Below are positions 43,406 through 52,513 of a DNA stretch of 64,000 nucleotides, piece after piece. A program made the translations under genes and the position numbers. Source of the DNA: CAVVEC01 sp963770485 (GTDB taxonomy: Bacteria > Acidobacteriota > Terriglobia > Terriglobales > Acidobacteriaceae); contig CAVYPX010000018.1 in NCBI GenBank assembly GCA_963770485.1, positions 1 to 64,000 on the forward strand, given 5' to 3'. The notes under the pieces were generated by a model. That model ran no database searches. It had not been told where the DNA came from and worked only from the letters and a program-made list of their open reading frames with translations. The stretch's first letter is position 1. Each line of letters starts with the position of its first letter.

Positions 43406-45565
43406 TCATCGCCAGGCATAATAGGCGACAAATCCAACCAATCCAACTACCATCACCAACGCGTACCACTGCACCAATCCCCACTGCAGCAAGCGCATGG
43501 GATACGAAAGTATTCGCGACAGATTCGCAGTCCCGTTCACCAGCAGTCCATCAATAATCCACTTGTCCCACCAAACCGACAGCGTCCCCGCAAAGCGGGT
43601 CATCCATCCCGCCGCGTTGACCGTTCCGTCAATCACGTTCGCGTCGAACCACGACGACGCTTCGCCCATTCCCATCGCGCCAAGACGCACACCGCCGACT
43701 TTGCGGCGGCCGGTGAAGGCGTAGTCGTAAGCTTCGTCGACGTAGTACTTGTTGAGAAGCAGGTTGTAAACCGGCGGAGCGGAGGCGGCGATGGGTTCGA
43801 CATAACCCTTGTCGGCCTCACGATACGCACGCCACGCCATGCCCCACCCAACCACGGCTGCGCCAACCGAGAGGAACATCAGTGCATACTCAATCGGACT
43901 TGTATGTTCCTCTTCCTTTTGTCCAGCGGCAAGCTGTGCCGCCTTCCCTTCCTCTTGGAAAACGGTTGCCTCCCGCGCAAATACCGGCTCCAAGAACTTC
44001 GCGAAACGATCGGAGCCGCCGAGACTGTGCGGCCAGCCCAACCAACCGGCGCAGATGGCACAGACGGCAAGGATCACCAGCGGCACGGTCATCGACCTGG
44101 GAGACTCGTGAATGTGATGTTCTACCTCATGGCTCATGCGCGGGCGGCCGTGGAAAGTCAGAAACATCAGCCGGAACATGTAGAAGGCGGTCATCAGTGC
44201 GGTGATGAATCCAATCAGCCAGAGCAGGCGGTAGGCGCCGCCTTCAGAAGACCACGCCTGCCACAGAATTTCATCCTTGGAGAAGAATCCTGCGAACGGC
44301 GGTATGCCGGCGATGGCGAAAGTCGCGATGAACATGGTCCAGTGCGTGATGGGAATGCGTTTATGCAAGTCGCCCATGTTGCGCGTGTCCTGCTCGCCGC
44401 TCATGGCGTGGATCACCGAACCGGAGCCAAGGAACAAGAGCGCTTTGAAGAACGCGTGCGTGAACACATGGAACACGCCAGCGGCAAATGCTCCCACCCC
44501 GAGGGCGAGAAACATGTAGCCAAGCTGGGAGACGGTCGAATAGGCCAGCACACGCTTGATGTCGTTTTGCACCAGGCCGATGGACGCGGCAAAGATGGCG
44601 GTGAGCGCGCCGATGATCGCAACTGTCTTCATCGACGTCGGCGCCAGAACGAACAAGGCATTCGAGCGCGCCACCATATACACTCCGGCCGTCACCATTG
44701 TGGCGGCGTGGATCAGCGCGGAAACCGGCGTTGGCCCTTCCATAGCGTCGGGCAGCCAGACGTAGAGTGGCAACTGCGCCGATTTCCCGCATGCACCTAC
44801 AAACAAGAGCAATGTCGCTGCGGTAATAATCGGATCGCCGATGGCGAAGTGCCCGCTGCGGGCCAGGAGGTTGATGTCGGTGAATCGCAGCGATCCGAAA
44901 TACCAGGCAATCGTGAACATGCCCAGCAGGAAGCCGGCGTCACCGATGCGGTTCACGATGAATGCCTTATTGGCGGCGTCACTGGCGGATTTGCGGTGGA
45001 AATAAAACCCGATCAGCAGATACGAGCACAGTCCCACGCCTTCCCAGCCCACAAACATCAGCGCGTAGTTGTTGCCCAGGATCAGCATGAGCATGGAAAA
45101 CATGAAGAGGTTCATGTATCCAAAGAAGCGATAGTAGCCGCCTTCATGCCCCATGTAGCCGATGGAATAAATGTGGATCAACATGCCGACGCCGGTCACA
45201 AACAGCAGCCAGATGCTGGAAAGCGGATCGAGCAGGAAACCGGCATCCACGTGGAACGGGGCTGGAGTGCCGTCACGCGTAACGTAGTTCAATGTGCCCG
45301 CGTCGCGAGAGACGTAGCCCTCGTGAACGGTATCGCTTCCCAGCCAGGTGTAGAGAATAGTCTGATACGGCTTGCCCGGATTGTCGTGGGCATACCCGGT
45401 GTATTGCCAGACTGCGCCACACGCCCAAAGAAATGCCACCACAACCACACCGACGCAGACCGCGCTGACGGTGGACTTCTGCAGCTTGCGGCCAAAGAAA
45501 AACATCATCGCCGCGCCGAAGGCCGGCAGCAGCGGGATAAGCCAGATGTGGGAAAGAAAAAACAT
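43406..45565 (-). CDS. nuoL: NADH-quinone oxidoreductase subunit L
   Basis: A 719-residue antiporter-like subunit with the long C-terminal lateral helix of complex I. Family blocks include DPLSSIWLLFVTGVGMLIHI, ALMFVGWEGVGLCSYLLIGF, SAQLPLYVWLPDAMEGPTPV and SALIHAATMVTAGVYMVARS. It provides the outermost proton channel. About 30 residues of low similarity (HDNPGKPYQTILYTWLGSDT to GTPAPFHVD) follow the second helix. The gene follows nuoK after 160 bp that carry a GTCATCC element. Confidence 0.95.
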   Translation of the reverse strand: MFFLSHIWLIPLLPAFGAAMMFFFGRKLQKSTVSAVCVGVVVVAFLWACGAVWQYTGYAHDNPGKPYQTILYTWLGSDTVHEGYVSRDAGTLNYVTRDGTPAPFHVDAGFLLDPLSSIWLLFVTGVGMLIHIYSIGYMGHEGGYYRFFGYMNLFMFSMLMLILGNNYALMFVGWEGVGLCSYLLIGFYFHRKSASDAANKAFIVNRIGDAGFLLGMFTIAWYFGSLRFTDINLLARSGHFAIGDPIITAATLLLFVGACGKSAQLPLYVWLPDAMEGPTPVSALIHAATMVTAGVYMVARSNALFVLAPTSMKTVAIIGALTAIFAASIGLVQNDIKRVLAYSTVSQLGYMFLALGVGAFAAGVFHVFTHAFFKALLFLGSGSVIHAMSGEQDTRNMGDLHKRIPITHWTMFIATFAIAGIPPFAGFFSKDEILWQAWSSEGGAYRLLWLIGFITALMTAFYMFRLMFLTFHGRPRMSHEVEHHIHESPRSMTVPLVILAVCAICAGWLGWPHSLGGSDRFAKFLEPVFAREATVFQEEGKAAQLAAGQKEEEHTSPIEYALMFLSVGAAVVGWGMAWRAYREADKGYVEPIAASAPPVYNLLLNKYYVDEAYDYAFTGRRKVGGVRLGAMGMGEASSWFDANVIDGTVNAAGWMTRFAGTLSVWWDKWIIDGLLVNGTANLSRILSYPMRLLQWGLVQWYALVMVVGLVGFVAYYAWR

Positions 45566-45602
45566 GTCGTTGGTCGTTCGCCGTTAGTCGTTGGCCTACT
45601 TT

Positions 45603-45685
45603 GTCATCCTGAGCGTAGCGAAGGATCTATGGATTTTCTCGACGCTTGCAACAATGCATAGATTCTTCGCTTCGCTCAGAATGAC
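45603..45685. repeat. GTCATCC element between nuoL and nuoK, 83 bp
   Basis: GTCATCCTGAGCGTAGCGAA at the left is mirrored by TTCGCTTCGCTCAGAATGAC at the right, with TCTATG and CATAGA inside. A long imperfect hairpin in the middle of the nuo operon could separate the two messages. Confidence 0.75.
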
Positions 45686-45727
45686 AGCGCCTTTTTCTAC
45701 TACTCGCTACTAACTTCCAGCTGCCAG

Positions 45728-46033
45728 CTACCACTTAAGTAGATCCACCTCATCCACATTCACCGTCTCCTTGTTGCGGAAGAAGGCGATCAAAATTCCC
45801 AGGCCAACCGCTGCCTCAGCCGCGGCATCGGTGATCACGAAGATCGCAAATATCTGCCCGTGCAATCCCCACAGCCGTGAGAACGCCACCAGGTTCAGAT
45901 TCACCGCATTCAGGATCAGCTCAATCGACATCAGGACAATGACCACGTTGCGGCGAGTCAACACCCCGATCACGCCCAGAACAAAGAGCGCCGCGGCGGT
46001 TACGAGATAGTGGAGTGTGGTTATTGGCGCCAC
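45728..46033 (-). CDS. nuoK: NADH-quinone oxidoreductase subunit K
   Basis: A 101-residue membrane subunit from a GTG at 46033 preceded by AGGGA; the frame extends to 46105, but family length supports this start. Three helices: LHYLVTAAALFVLGVIGVLT, VIVLMSIELILNAVNLNLVA with the conserved Glu of the second helix, and FAIFVITDAAAEAAVGLGIL with the second Glu. These Glu residues take part in proton transfer in complex I. Confidence 0.94.
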   Translation of the reverse strand: MAPITTLHYLVTAAALFVLGVIGVLTRRNVVIVLMSIELILNAVNLNLVAFSRLWGLHGQIFAIFVITDAAAEAAVGLGILIAFFRNKETVNVDEVDLLKW

Positions 46034-46046
46034 CAGTGTTCCCTCA

Positions 46047-46098
46047 GGGGCTAAAGCCCCTTGTTTTTCGCACTTGATGGCACGGCTAAAGCCGTGCC
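46047..46098. repeat. Two perfect hairpins between nuoJ and nuoK
   Basis: GGGGCTAAAGCCCC (46047-46060) and GGCACGGCTAAAGCCGTGCC (46079-46098) share the GCTAAAGC core. Together with the CTAGCT words at 46121-46168 they fill the gap. They may tune the relative amount of nuoJ and nuoK-N messages. Confidence 0.65.
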
Positions 46099-46120
46099 CT
46101 TCCACAATTCAGCCGTTACC

Positions 46121-46168
46121 CAGTAGCTAGGGAAACCTAGCTACTAGCCCCTAGCTACTAACTACTAA
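46121..46168. repeat. CTAGCTACTA word tract
   Basis: CAGTAGCTAGG, CCTAGCTACTAG and CCCTAGCTACTAACTAC in 48 bp, ending at the nuoJ stop. Same word class as at 18344 and 31010. Confidence 0.6.
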
Positions 46169-46674
46169 ATTCTCTTCTTCGCCATAACGACTGCACCGAT
46201 AATCGCAACCAGCAGCAATAGCGAAGCGATCTCAAAGGCGAACATATATTGTCCGTAAAGCATCACGCCGATCTGCTGGGTATTGCTGTTCTCGGCCGGC
46301 TGCGCGATATGCTCAGGAAATAAATCTTTTCCTTTCACGTACACCAGCACGAACAGCACGCCCAGTGCCGCGGCGGCGAGAACCCCGATCAGCCATTGCT
46401 TGTTGAACTGCTCTTCTTTTTGCGAGCGCTCGATGTTCACCAGCATGATCACAAACAGGAACAGCACCATGATTCCGCCGGCATACAGAATGATCTGGAC
46501 GCCGGCGACAAACGGCGCATAGAGCATCAGGTACAGCCCGGCTTGCGCCAGCAGGCCCAGAATCAACGCCAACGCAGAATGCACGGGATTCTTGCGCGTG
46601 ATCACCAAGACGCCGCTGAGCACGGTCAGCCCGGACAAGAAGTAGAAGAAAAAGGTTGTCGCTACCGGCTGCAT
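46165..46674 (-). CDS. nuoJ: NADH-quinone oxidoreductase subunit J
   Basis: A 169-residue membrane subunit with five helices. FYFLSGLTVLSGVLVITRKN is the first, then LILGLLAQAGLYLMLYAPFV, FLFVIMLVN with the conserved pattern AGGIMVLFLFVIMLVN, and two C-terminal helices. It starts 2 bp after the nuoH stop and is coupled to it. Together with nuoK it forms the central membrane axis. Confidence 0.94.
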   Translation of the reverse strand: MQPVATTFFFYFLSGLTVLSGVLVITRKNPVHSALALILGLLAQAGLYLMLYAPFVAGVQIILYAGGIMVLFLFVIMLVNIERSQKEEQFNKQWLIGVLAAAALGVLFVLVYVKGKDLFPEHIAQPAENSNTQQIGVMLYGQYMFAFEIASLLLLVAIIGAVVMAKKRI

Positions 46675-46675
46675 A

Positions 46676-47926
46676 TCAGAGCAACACCCCCAGAATGGCC
46701 GTCAGGATGAGCACGCCGATCGCAATCGGCAGCAATACCTTCCATCCGACTTTCATAAGCTGATCGAAACGGTAGCGCGGCCACGTGGCCCGATACCATA
46801 TGTAGAGATACATGAACACCGCGACTTTCGCGACAAACCAGAAAATATCCTGAATGCGGTCGCGCACCGGAGGAGCAAAAAGTATCAAACCAATCAGGCC
46901 CAGTACCGCGCCAAATCCCGCCAGGCCGAGAGTCTGAATCCGGAAATAGGGATGCTTCGGCATGCGCACGACCCCGACGAAGGCAATGACCGCCAAAGCT
47001 ATGAAAATCGCTCCCGGAAACAGGGAGAACACCAGATCCCAGATCGCGCCGGTCAACGTATTTGGAAATGGCCGCATCCAGCCGCCCAGCCACAAAGTCA
47101 CCGCGATGGATGAGACTGCGATCATCGCGGCATACTCGCCCAACATGAACAGCGACCAGCGCAAGCCGCTGTATTCCGTGTGGAAGCCGGCCGTCAGCTC
47201 GGATTCAGCCTCCGGCAAATCAAACGGCGCGCGATTCGTTTCCGCCACCATTGCGATGGCGAAAATGACAAATGCGATGAAGCCCAAAGGAAAAAACTTG
47301 AACAGGAACCAGATTTGCTGCTGTTGTTGCGCCTGGACGATGCCGATCATGCTCAGCGTTCCGGTGCCGGTCTTGTTCAAACTGGTCATCAGAACGGCGG
47401 ACACCACGGCCATTCCCATGGCCACTTCGTAAGAGACCATCTGGGCGCTGGAGCGGAGCGCGCCAATCAGCGGATAATGCGAGTTCGATGCCCATCCCGC
47501 CATCACCACGCCTAAGACAGCCAGCGACGAAACGCCCAGCATAAACAGCACGCCGATATTCAGATCGGTAATGGCGTGTGTCGGACCGAAAGGCACAACA
47601 ATGTACACAGAGAACGCGGCACAAAGAATGATCAGCGGTGCAATCCAGAAAACGAATTTATCCGCTTTGTCCGGGACGATGTCTTCTTTAGTGAACAGCT
47701 TGATGGCATCGGCAATCGGTTGCAGCAAGCCGTGCGGGCCGACCCGCATAGGACCGAGGCGGATCTGAAAATGCGCCAGCGCTTTCCGCTCCAGCCAGTT
47801 CATCGCCATAACTGCGACGGAGACTCCGCCAAAAACCACCAGAATGTAGACGAAAGCCCAGAAGACGTTGCCCGCCTGCCCTGGGGTCGTATTGCTGCTG
47901 AGGTAGGAAGTGATGTAATCGAGCAT
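46676..47926 (-). CDS. nuoH: NADH-quinone oxidoreductase subunit H
   Basis: A 416-residue membrane subunit that forms the quinone tunnel with NuoB and NuoD. Blocks include VAVMAMNWLERKALAHFQIR, RVGPHGLLQPIADAIKLFTK and ETNRAPFDLPEAESELTAGF, a cytoplasmic loop of charged residues. The C-terminus is longer than in E. coli. The ATG overlaps the nuoD stop by one base, so translation is coupled. Confidence 0.95.
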   Translation of the reverse strand: MLDYITSYLSSNTTPGQAGNVFWAFVYILVVFGGVSVAVMAMNWLERKALAHFQIRLGPMRVGPHGLLQPIADAIKLFTKEDIVPDKADKFVFWIAPLIILCAAFSVYIVVPFGPTHAITDLNIGVLFMLGVSSLAVLGVVMAGWASNSHYPLIGALRSSAQMVSYEVAMGMAVVSAVLMTSLNKTGTGTLSMIGIVQAQQQQQIWFLFKFFPLGFIAFVIFAIAMVAETNRAPFDLPEAESELTAGFHTEYSGLRWSLFMLGEYAAMIAVSSIAVTLWLGGWMRPFPNTLTGAIWDLVFSLFPGAIFIALAVIAFVGVVRMPKHPYFRIQTLGLAGFGAVLGLIGLILFAPPVRDRIQDIFWFVAKVAVFMYLYIWYRATWPRYRFDQLMKVGWKVLLPIAIGVLILTAILGVLL

Positions 47927-49095
47927 CAGCGGTCCACCTCACCCAGCACGATGTCGAGGGTACCAATCACCGCGATGACGTCTGCTACCAGTTGCCCACG
48001 CACCATGATGTCGAGCGCCTGCAGATTTACAAACGATGGCGGCCGCACACGAATGCGGTAGGGTTGCGTGGAGCCGTCGCTGACGATGAAATACCCTAGC
48101 TCTCCTTTGGGCGCTTCGATCGAGTGGTAAATCTCGCCCACCGGTGGCTTCATGACCTTCGGAACCTTGGCCATGATCGGCCCTTCGGGAATTCGATCGA
48201 CCGCCTGCCGGATAATCCGCAACGACTGCCGCATTTCCTCCATGCGAACCAGATACCGGTCGTAAGTGTCGCCGTTCGTGCCGGTGGGAATCTCGAAATC
48301 AAATTCCGAGTAGGCGGCATAGGGCTGAGCTTTGCGCAGATCCCACTTCACCCCGCTGGCCCGCAGAACAGGTCCGGTCACGCCCAGCGCAATGCAGTCT
48401 TTTGCGGAGATCGTGCCCACGTTCTTCGTCCGGTCCAGCCAGATGCGGTTCGTGGTCAGCAATTCCTCATACTCTTCGATTTTCGGCGGAGCAAAATCGA
48501 GGAACTTTTTGACGTCGTCCTCGAAACCTTCGTAGGTCTCGTACAGACATCCGCCGATGCGGAAAGCGTGCGTCGTCAGGCGGGCGCCGCAATACTTCTC
48601 GAAAATCTTGAGAATTTCTTCCCGGTCGCGGAAGGTGTAGAAGAGCGGGGTCATGGCGCCGATATCGAGCGCATGCGTGCCCAACCAAAGCTGATGGCTA
48701 GCCAGCCGATTCAGTTCCGTGAGGATGACGCGAATATATTTGGCGCGCGGCGGCGCTTCCACATTGAGGAGTTTTTCCACCGCCTCGCAGTAGCCCAGAC
48801 CATTCGAGACCGCCGCCACATAATCCATGCGGTCCACGTAAGGATTGAACATCGTATAGGTGCGGTGCTCTGCGATCTTCTCCACTCCGCGATGCAGATA
48901 GCCGATGACGCACTCCGTTCCCAGAACCTTCTCGCCATCCAGCTTGAGAATCACGCGCAGCACGCCGTGGGTGGCCGGATGCTGCGGGCCCATATTGATA
49001 ATGAGTTCGTTGGTATCGAGAAAAGTCTTATCCGGTTCGCCGAGTTCAAGATGCGAGAGATAGGCCTTGGGATCGGTCGTCGTGGGCTCTGTCAT
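47926..49095 (-). CDS. nuoD: NADH-quinone oxidoreductase subunit D
   Basis: A 389-residue soluble subunit at the quinone site, from an ATG at 49095 whose ATGA overlaps the nuoC stop. Conserved blocks: MGPQHPATHGVLRVILKLDG (with the quinone-binding His), YTMFNPYVDRMDYVAAVSNG and ARLTTHAFRIGGCLYETYEG. The NuoD fold descends from NiFe hydrogenase large subunits. It passes electrons from the N2 cluster of NuoB, whose gene is missing here, to quinone. Confidence 0.95.
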   Translation of the reverse strand: MTEPTTTDPKAYLSHLELGEPDKTFLDTNELIINMGPQHPATHGVLRVILKLDGEKVLGTECVIGYLHRGVEKIAEHRTYTMFNPYVDRMDYVAAVSNGLGYCEAVEKLLNVEAPPRAKYIRVILTELNRLASHQLWLGTHALDIGAMTPLFYTFRDREEILKIFEKYCGARLTTHAFRIGGCLYETYEGFEDDVKKFLDFAPPKIEEYEELLTTNRIWLDRTKNVGTISAKDCIALGVTGPVLRASGVKWDLRKAQPYAAYSEFDFEIPTGTNGDTYDRYLVRMEEMRQSLRIIRQAVDRIPEGPIMAKVPKVMKPPVGEIYHSIEAPKGELGYFIVSDGSTQPYRIRVRPPSFVNLQALDIMVRGQLVADVIAVIGTLDIVLGEVDR

Positions 49096-49775
49096 TGGCC
49101 GCTCTCGATTCCCAGGTTGATCTGCACCCACTCCTGATCCTGCTGAATGATTCCATAATCTTTGCGCAGCGGGTAGCCTTTCCAGCCGTCGGGCAGCAAA
49201 ATGCGTTTCAAATCGGGATGCCCGTCAAAGCGGATGCCGAACATGTCATAGACTTCGCGCTCCAGCCAGTTCGCCGTCGGCCAAATGGAAACCGAACTCG
49301 GCAGGGTCTCACCATCGGCGATCATGGTCTTCACGCGAATCCGTTCGTTGCGCGGGAAGGAATACAGAATCCAGATGACGTCGAACTGTCTTTCGCGATT
49401 CGGGTAGTGTAGCGCGGTCACATCCACGCAGTAATCGAACTGCTCCTGGTCGCGGAGAACCTGCAACACATCGGTGATAATCGAAGATTCCACCACCATG
49501 TAGTTCTGGCCGAGGTAGCTGCTGGCCTCGCGAATCCCCGTACCATGGCGGCCCTTGAGCTTGCTCACCATGGGAGAATCCCACGGAATGGTAGCGGGCC
49601 CGGCAGGCTTCGCGGGTGCGGCGTGAGTTGCGGGCGGAACAGGTTTTGGCGGAACCGGAGAAGCTGCAGGTTTTTCTATGGGAGCAGACTGAACTGTGCC
49701 GGGAATGGGCTTCTCCGCCGGCGGTTTCGGCTCTCCGCTCGGCGGAGGCGTAGGCGATTTGGTTTCCTCAGGCAT
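49092..49775 (-). CDS. nuoC: NADH-quinone oxidoreductase subunit C, with Pro-rich N-terminal extension
   Basis: A 227-residue subunit from the ATG at 49775. Residues 1-65 are Pro/Ala/Lys-rich (TPPPSGEPKPPAEKPIPGTV and similar), not present in standard NuoC, which is usually shorter. The core has YCVDVTALHYPNRERQFDVI and ANWLEREVYDMFGIRFDGHP, then LPDGWKGYPLRKDYG, all typical. It overlaps nuoD by 4 bp. The extension could act as a tether to the neighbouring subunits or the PH-domain product. Confidence 0.93.
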   Translation of the reverse strand: MPEETKSPTPPPSGEPKPPAEKPIPGTVQSAPIEKPAASPVPPKPVPPATHAAPAKPAGPATIPWDSPMVSKLKGRHGTGIREASSYLGQNYMVVESSIITDVLQVLRDQEQFDYCVDVTALHYPNRERQFDVIWILYSFPRNERIRVKTMIADGETLPSSVSIWPTANWLEREVYDMFGIRFDGHPDLKRILLPDGWKGYPLRKDYGIIQQDQEWVQINLGIESGQ

Positions 49776-50084
49776 CCCGCGAAAAGTCAAACCTCCGGCT
49801 CGGCAGACGGTTTGGAGGAACGTTAACTTTTAACAGCTTGGGAACGGCCCTGTCAACGACGAGCGTCCGCCTCAGTCTCAGCAAACTCGAAGATTCCTTA
49901 GAAACGACTGGTTGTCTCCGCGCACTTTGCGGCTGTTCTCAGCCGTCTCCGCGTTTTAAGATTTTGACGAGACTCGGCAAACACAAAGTTTTAGATCGCG
50001 GAGGTCGCGGAGAACCCCCGTGGAGTGCGCCGAGAAACCAGGCAGAGAGCAGACTGGGCCTGCGCCCGCTCACGTGGCGTCCCG
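49776..50084. other. Non-coding gap at the place of nuoB
   Basis: 309 bp between nuoC and the PH-domain gene, where nuoB usually lies. It contains CTCCGCG/CGCGGAG inverted words (about 49917-50013) and no Cys-rich open frame that could be a nuoB remnant. Confidence 0.5.
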
Positions 50085-50405
50085 TCACGCCCGGCGAGCC
50101 GCCGACTGGTGCGCCTCGATCACGTCGCGGATGCGTTGCGCGTCGGCCTTGCGATGTCCGTGGCTGGCGATCGGATCGGTGCCTCCGGTCGATTCAATCA
50201 CGATGTCAGACCACAAAATGCCCGTCGAAATCTTCACCGACGCCACTTGCATGATGGCAATGCTTTCCTCGGTGTTGCCAAACAGTCGTGGCTTGACCCG
50301 GCTGACTCTCTGCGGGCTGACCACAATCCGCGTCGGGAAAAACAAGTTCCCCCTGGTCCAGCGGCTGGCGATGAAGGTCTCTCCGGCGGCAGTGTCATTC
50401 GTCAT
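50085..50405 (-). CDS. PH-domain-like protein in the nuo cluster
   Basis: A 106-residue cytoplasmic protein. The pattern (FIASRWTRGNLFFPTRIVVS, QRVSRVKPRLFGNTEESIAI, QVASVKISTGILWSDIVIES, then a helix DAQRIRDVIEAHQSAARRA) fits a bacterial PH domain: seven strands and a C-terminal helix. Bacterial PH-domain functions are mostly unknown. The gene lies between nuoA and nuoC, where nuoB is normally found. It could be an accessory factor or an unrelated insertion. Confidence 0.7.
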   Translation of the reverse strand: MTNDTAAGETFIASRWTRGNLFFPTRIVVSPQRVSRVKPRLFGNTEESIAIMQVASVKISTGILWSDIVIESTGGTDPIASHGHRKADAQRIRDVIEAHQSAARRA

Positions 50406-50494
50406 GAGAGCGGCAGATTCCGTGACCTGGCCCTTTTTCTACGGTCTCAACACGAACCGCTGCTGGCTAAGTGCTAATTGCTAGATGCTGCTTC

Positions 50495-50851
50495 TCACAC
50501 CCACTCGAGAGCCCCTTTTTTCCAGATCCAGATGTAACCCACGATCAGGACGGCCAGGAAGATCAGCATCTCGACCAAACCGAACACGCCCAGCGCCTTG
50601 AATTTCACCGCCCAGGGAAACAGGAAGATGGTCTCTACGTCGAAGACCACAAACAGGATGGCGATAATGTAGTAACGAACGGTGTAGCGTCCGCGAGAAT
50701 TGTCATAGGGATCGATGCCACACTCGTAGGGCATCAGCTTGACGCGGTTGGGATTCTCCGGCCGCACCAGCTTGGCCAGCACCAGGGTGAGCGGGATCAG
50801 AATCGCGACGACAGCGACGAAGATGAAGAGTGGAACGTAGTTTTGGGGCAT
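50495..50851 (-). CDS. nuoA: NADH-quinone oxidoreductase subunit A
   Basis: A 118-residue membrane subunit with three helices (LFIFVAVVAILIPLTLVLAK, YIIAILFVVFDVETIFLFPW and VEMLIFLAVLIVGYIWIWKK). The loop YECGIDPYDNSRGRYTVRYY is highly conserved, and Asp/Glu in FDVET line the proton and quinone path. It is the first gene of the nuo cluster. The next gene in transcription is the PH-domain gene 90 bp away, not nuoB. Confidence 0.95.
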   Translation of the reverse strand: MPQNYVPLFIFVAVVAILIPLTLVLAKLVRPENPNRVKLMPYECGIDPYDNSRGRYTVRYYIIAILFVVFDVETIFLFPWAVKFKALGVFGLVEMLIFLAVLIVGYIWIWKKGALEWV

Positions 50852-51042
50852 AGGACTCTAGCCTATTTCTCTGCGTGCTCGGAAATCCCGAAAAGCAATA
50901 CTAACGCCGACTGGGATGGTCGGCAAGACGGCGACCCATTTTGGATTTTCCCCAGGCGGGGCTGCCTGGCCTGGTCACCCGCCTGCGCGAACTGCCGCGC
51001 TACTTACTGCAGTGGGTTAAGGAATCTCTGATTACTGACTTT

Positions 51043-51104
51043 GTCATTTCGAGCGTAGCAGAACCGCCCGTTTGCGGGCGATTCTGCAGAGTCGAGAAAC
51101 CTGC
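51043..51104. repeat. GTCATTTCGAGCG hairpin element
   Basis: GTCATTTCGAGCGTAGCAGA at the left, then AATCGCCCGCAAACGGGCGG-type stem (ACCGCCCGTTTGCGGGCGAT) and TCGAGAAACC on the right. A relative of the GTCATCC elements, between nuoA and GloVer gene 5. Confidence 0.65.
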
Positions 51105-51138
51105 TTTTGCTTTCCCCTGGGCCTATATCACACTTTTC

Positions 51139-52284
51139 TCACGGCACATACGACCACACCGTCCCGTAGCCATAGAAGCCGCCCGCGGAGGTGGCGCCGA
51201 ACAGCTCACCCTTGTTAGTCCGCCACAGGTCGCTGTCGGGCTGTTGCCCATCTGAAGAGTTAAAGCTGTGCAGCAGAGTGAACGTGCCGCCCGCGCTCAA
51301 CTCCCACAACGCTCCGTAGTAGCTACTGCCGCACCCTCCCCAAAGCGTCCCATACAGATTGCCCTTCGCGTCCCGAACCACACCACCGGCTTCGCAGCCG
51401 TCGGAAGGGCCAAAGTCGTGCAGAATGGTTTCCTTGCCTTTCTTGCTCACCTTCCATATGGTCCCATAGTTAAGGGAACCGCAGAGTTCGGTGGTCCCAT
51501 AGAGGTTTCCGTTCTTGTCCAGCGCCACGGTCCCGGCGACCCCGCAAACCGTCCACCCGGTAGCTTGGAAGCTGTACAGCAAGCTCAGCTTTCCTTTCCT
51601 GCTCAGCTTGTACAGCGCTCCGACTTGGTTAGCGCCGCCGTCCCAGGTGAGGCCATAGAGGTTTCCCTTCGTGTCCATCGTCAGATGCCCCACCACCGGG
51701 GAGGAGCCGTCTGACGGGCTCCCAGCGAAGCTGTGCAGAATGCTGAAGTTGCCCGCACTATCGATCTTGAATATCGTCCCTTGCTTGGCAGAACCGCAAA
51801 GGGCGGTAGTGCCGTATAGGTTTCCGGCTTTATCTCTGAGCAGGCCTTGTTGTGGGGAGCAGCCGTCCGACCTTCCGCCGGCAAAGCTGTGCAGCACCGT
51901 CTCGTTCCCCGCGGTGTCGATCTTGAAGACGGTGCCATGATCACCCTTGGCGCCTCCATGGGATGTCGTCCCGTAGAGGTTGCCGTTGCCGTCACGAGTC
52001 AACGAATCTGCGGGGTATTGCCCGTCCCCGCTAGCCCCGAAGTTGTGCAGCACGGTTTTCTGGCCGAAGGTGTTCAGCTTGAAAACCACGCCGTACCCAA
52101 GGGTGCCGCCGAACATGGTGGTCCCATAAAGCTTGCCGGCTTTGTCCTGAACAACACCCGCGTACGGAAATTCCCCGTCCGAGCCGCTGGTAAACTGGTA
52201 AAGCGTGGTGAATGTCTGGGCTTGAGTGAGAGCCGCCAACCCCAGCACGACCAGGAATGTCACTACATACACTTTGTTGGTCAC
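51139..52284 (-). CDS. GloVer-repeat exported protein 5
   Basis: A 381-residue protein starting with GTG at 52284, 8 nt after AAAGGAGG. Signal segment: VYVVTFLVVLGLAALTQAQ. About eight repeats follow with LYGTT, YGTIWKVSKKGKETILHDF and similar. It lacks the conserved promoter block seen before copies 1-3. It is convergent with the GTCATT element and divergent from lysS. Confidence 0.87.
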   Translation of the reverse strand: MTNKVYVVTFLVVLGLAALTQAQTFTTLYQFTSGSDGEFPYAGVVQDKAGKLYGTTMFGGTLGYGVVFKLNTFGQKTVLHNFGASGDGQYPADSLTRDGNGNLYGTTSHGGAKGDHGTVFKIDTAGNETVLHSFAGGRSDGCSPQQGLLRDKAGNLYGTTALCGSAKQGTIFKIDSAGNFSILHSFAGSPSDGSSPVVGHLTMDTKGNLYGLTWDGGANQVGALYKLSRKGKLSLLYSFQATGWTVCGVAGTVALDKNGNLYGTTELCGSLNYGTIWKVSKKGKETILHDFGPSDGCEAGGVVRDAKGNLYGTLWGGCGSSYYGALWELSAGGTFTLLHSFNSSDGQQPDSDLWRTNKGELFGATSAGGFYGYGTVWSYVP

Positions 52285-52513
52285 GATGAAAGCCTCCTTT
52301 GGTCGATTTGCGAGTTGCTCCGGGAAAGCTGGAGTCCGAGAGGCAGCGTCCAGCGCGGGTCAAACACTAATTGTAACCGAGGCGAAGGGAAGTCAAGGGT
52401 TCGTTTCTGAATTAGTTTCTGGTGTGAAAGATCTTGCGACACAGGCGCAACTTCGCGCAGGTTGCGACGCCTGTTTATAATCGCAGTTCATCTTTTGTGA
52501 ACAAAGGAACCCA

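Noticed and set aside
41969..45661. Long open frames antisense to nuoM and nuoL
   Set aside because: Products are rich in His, Gln and Arg, as expected from reading membrane-protein genes backwards.
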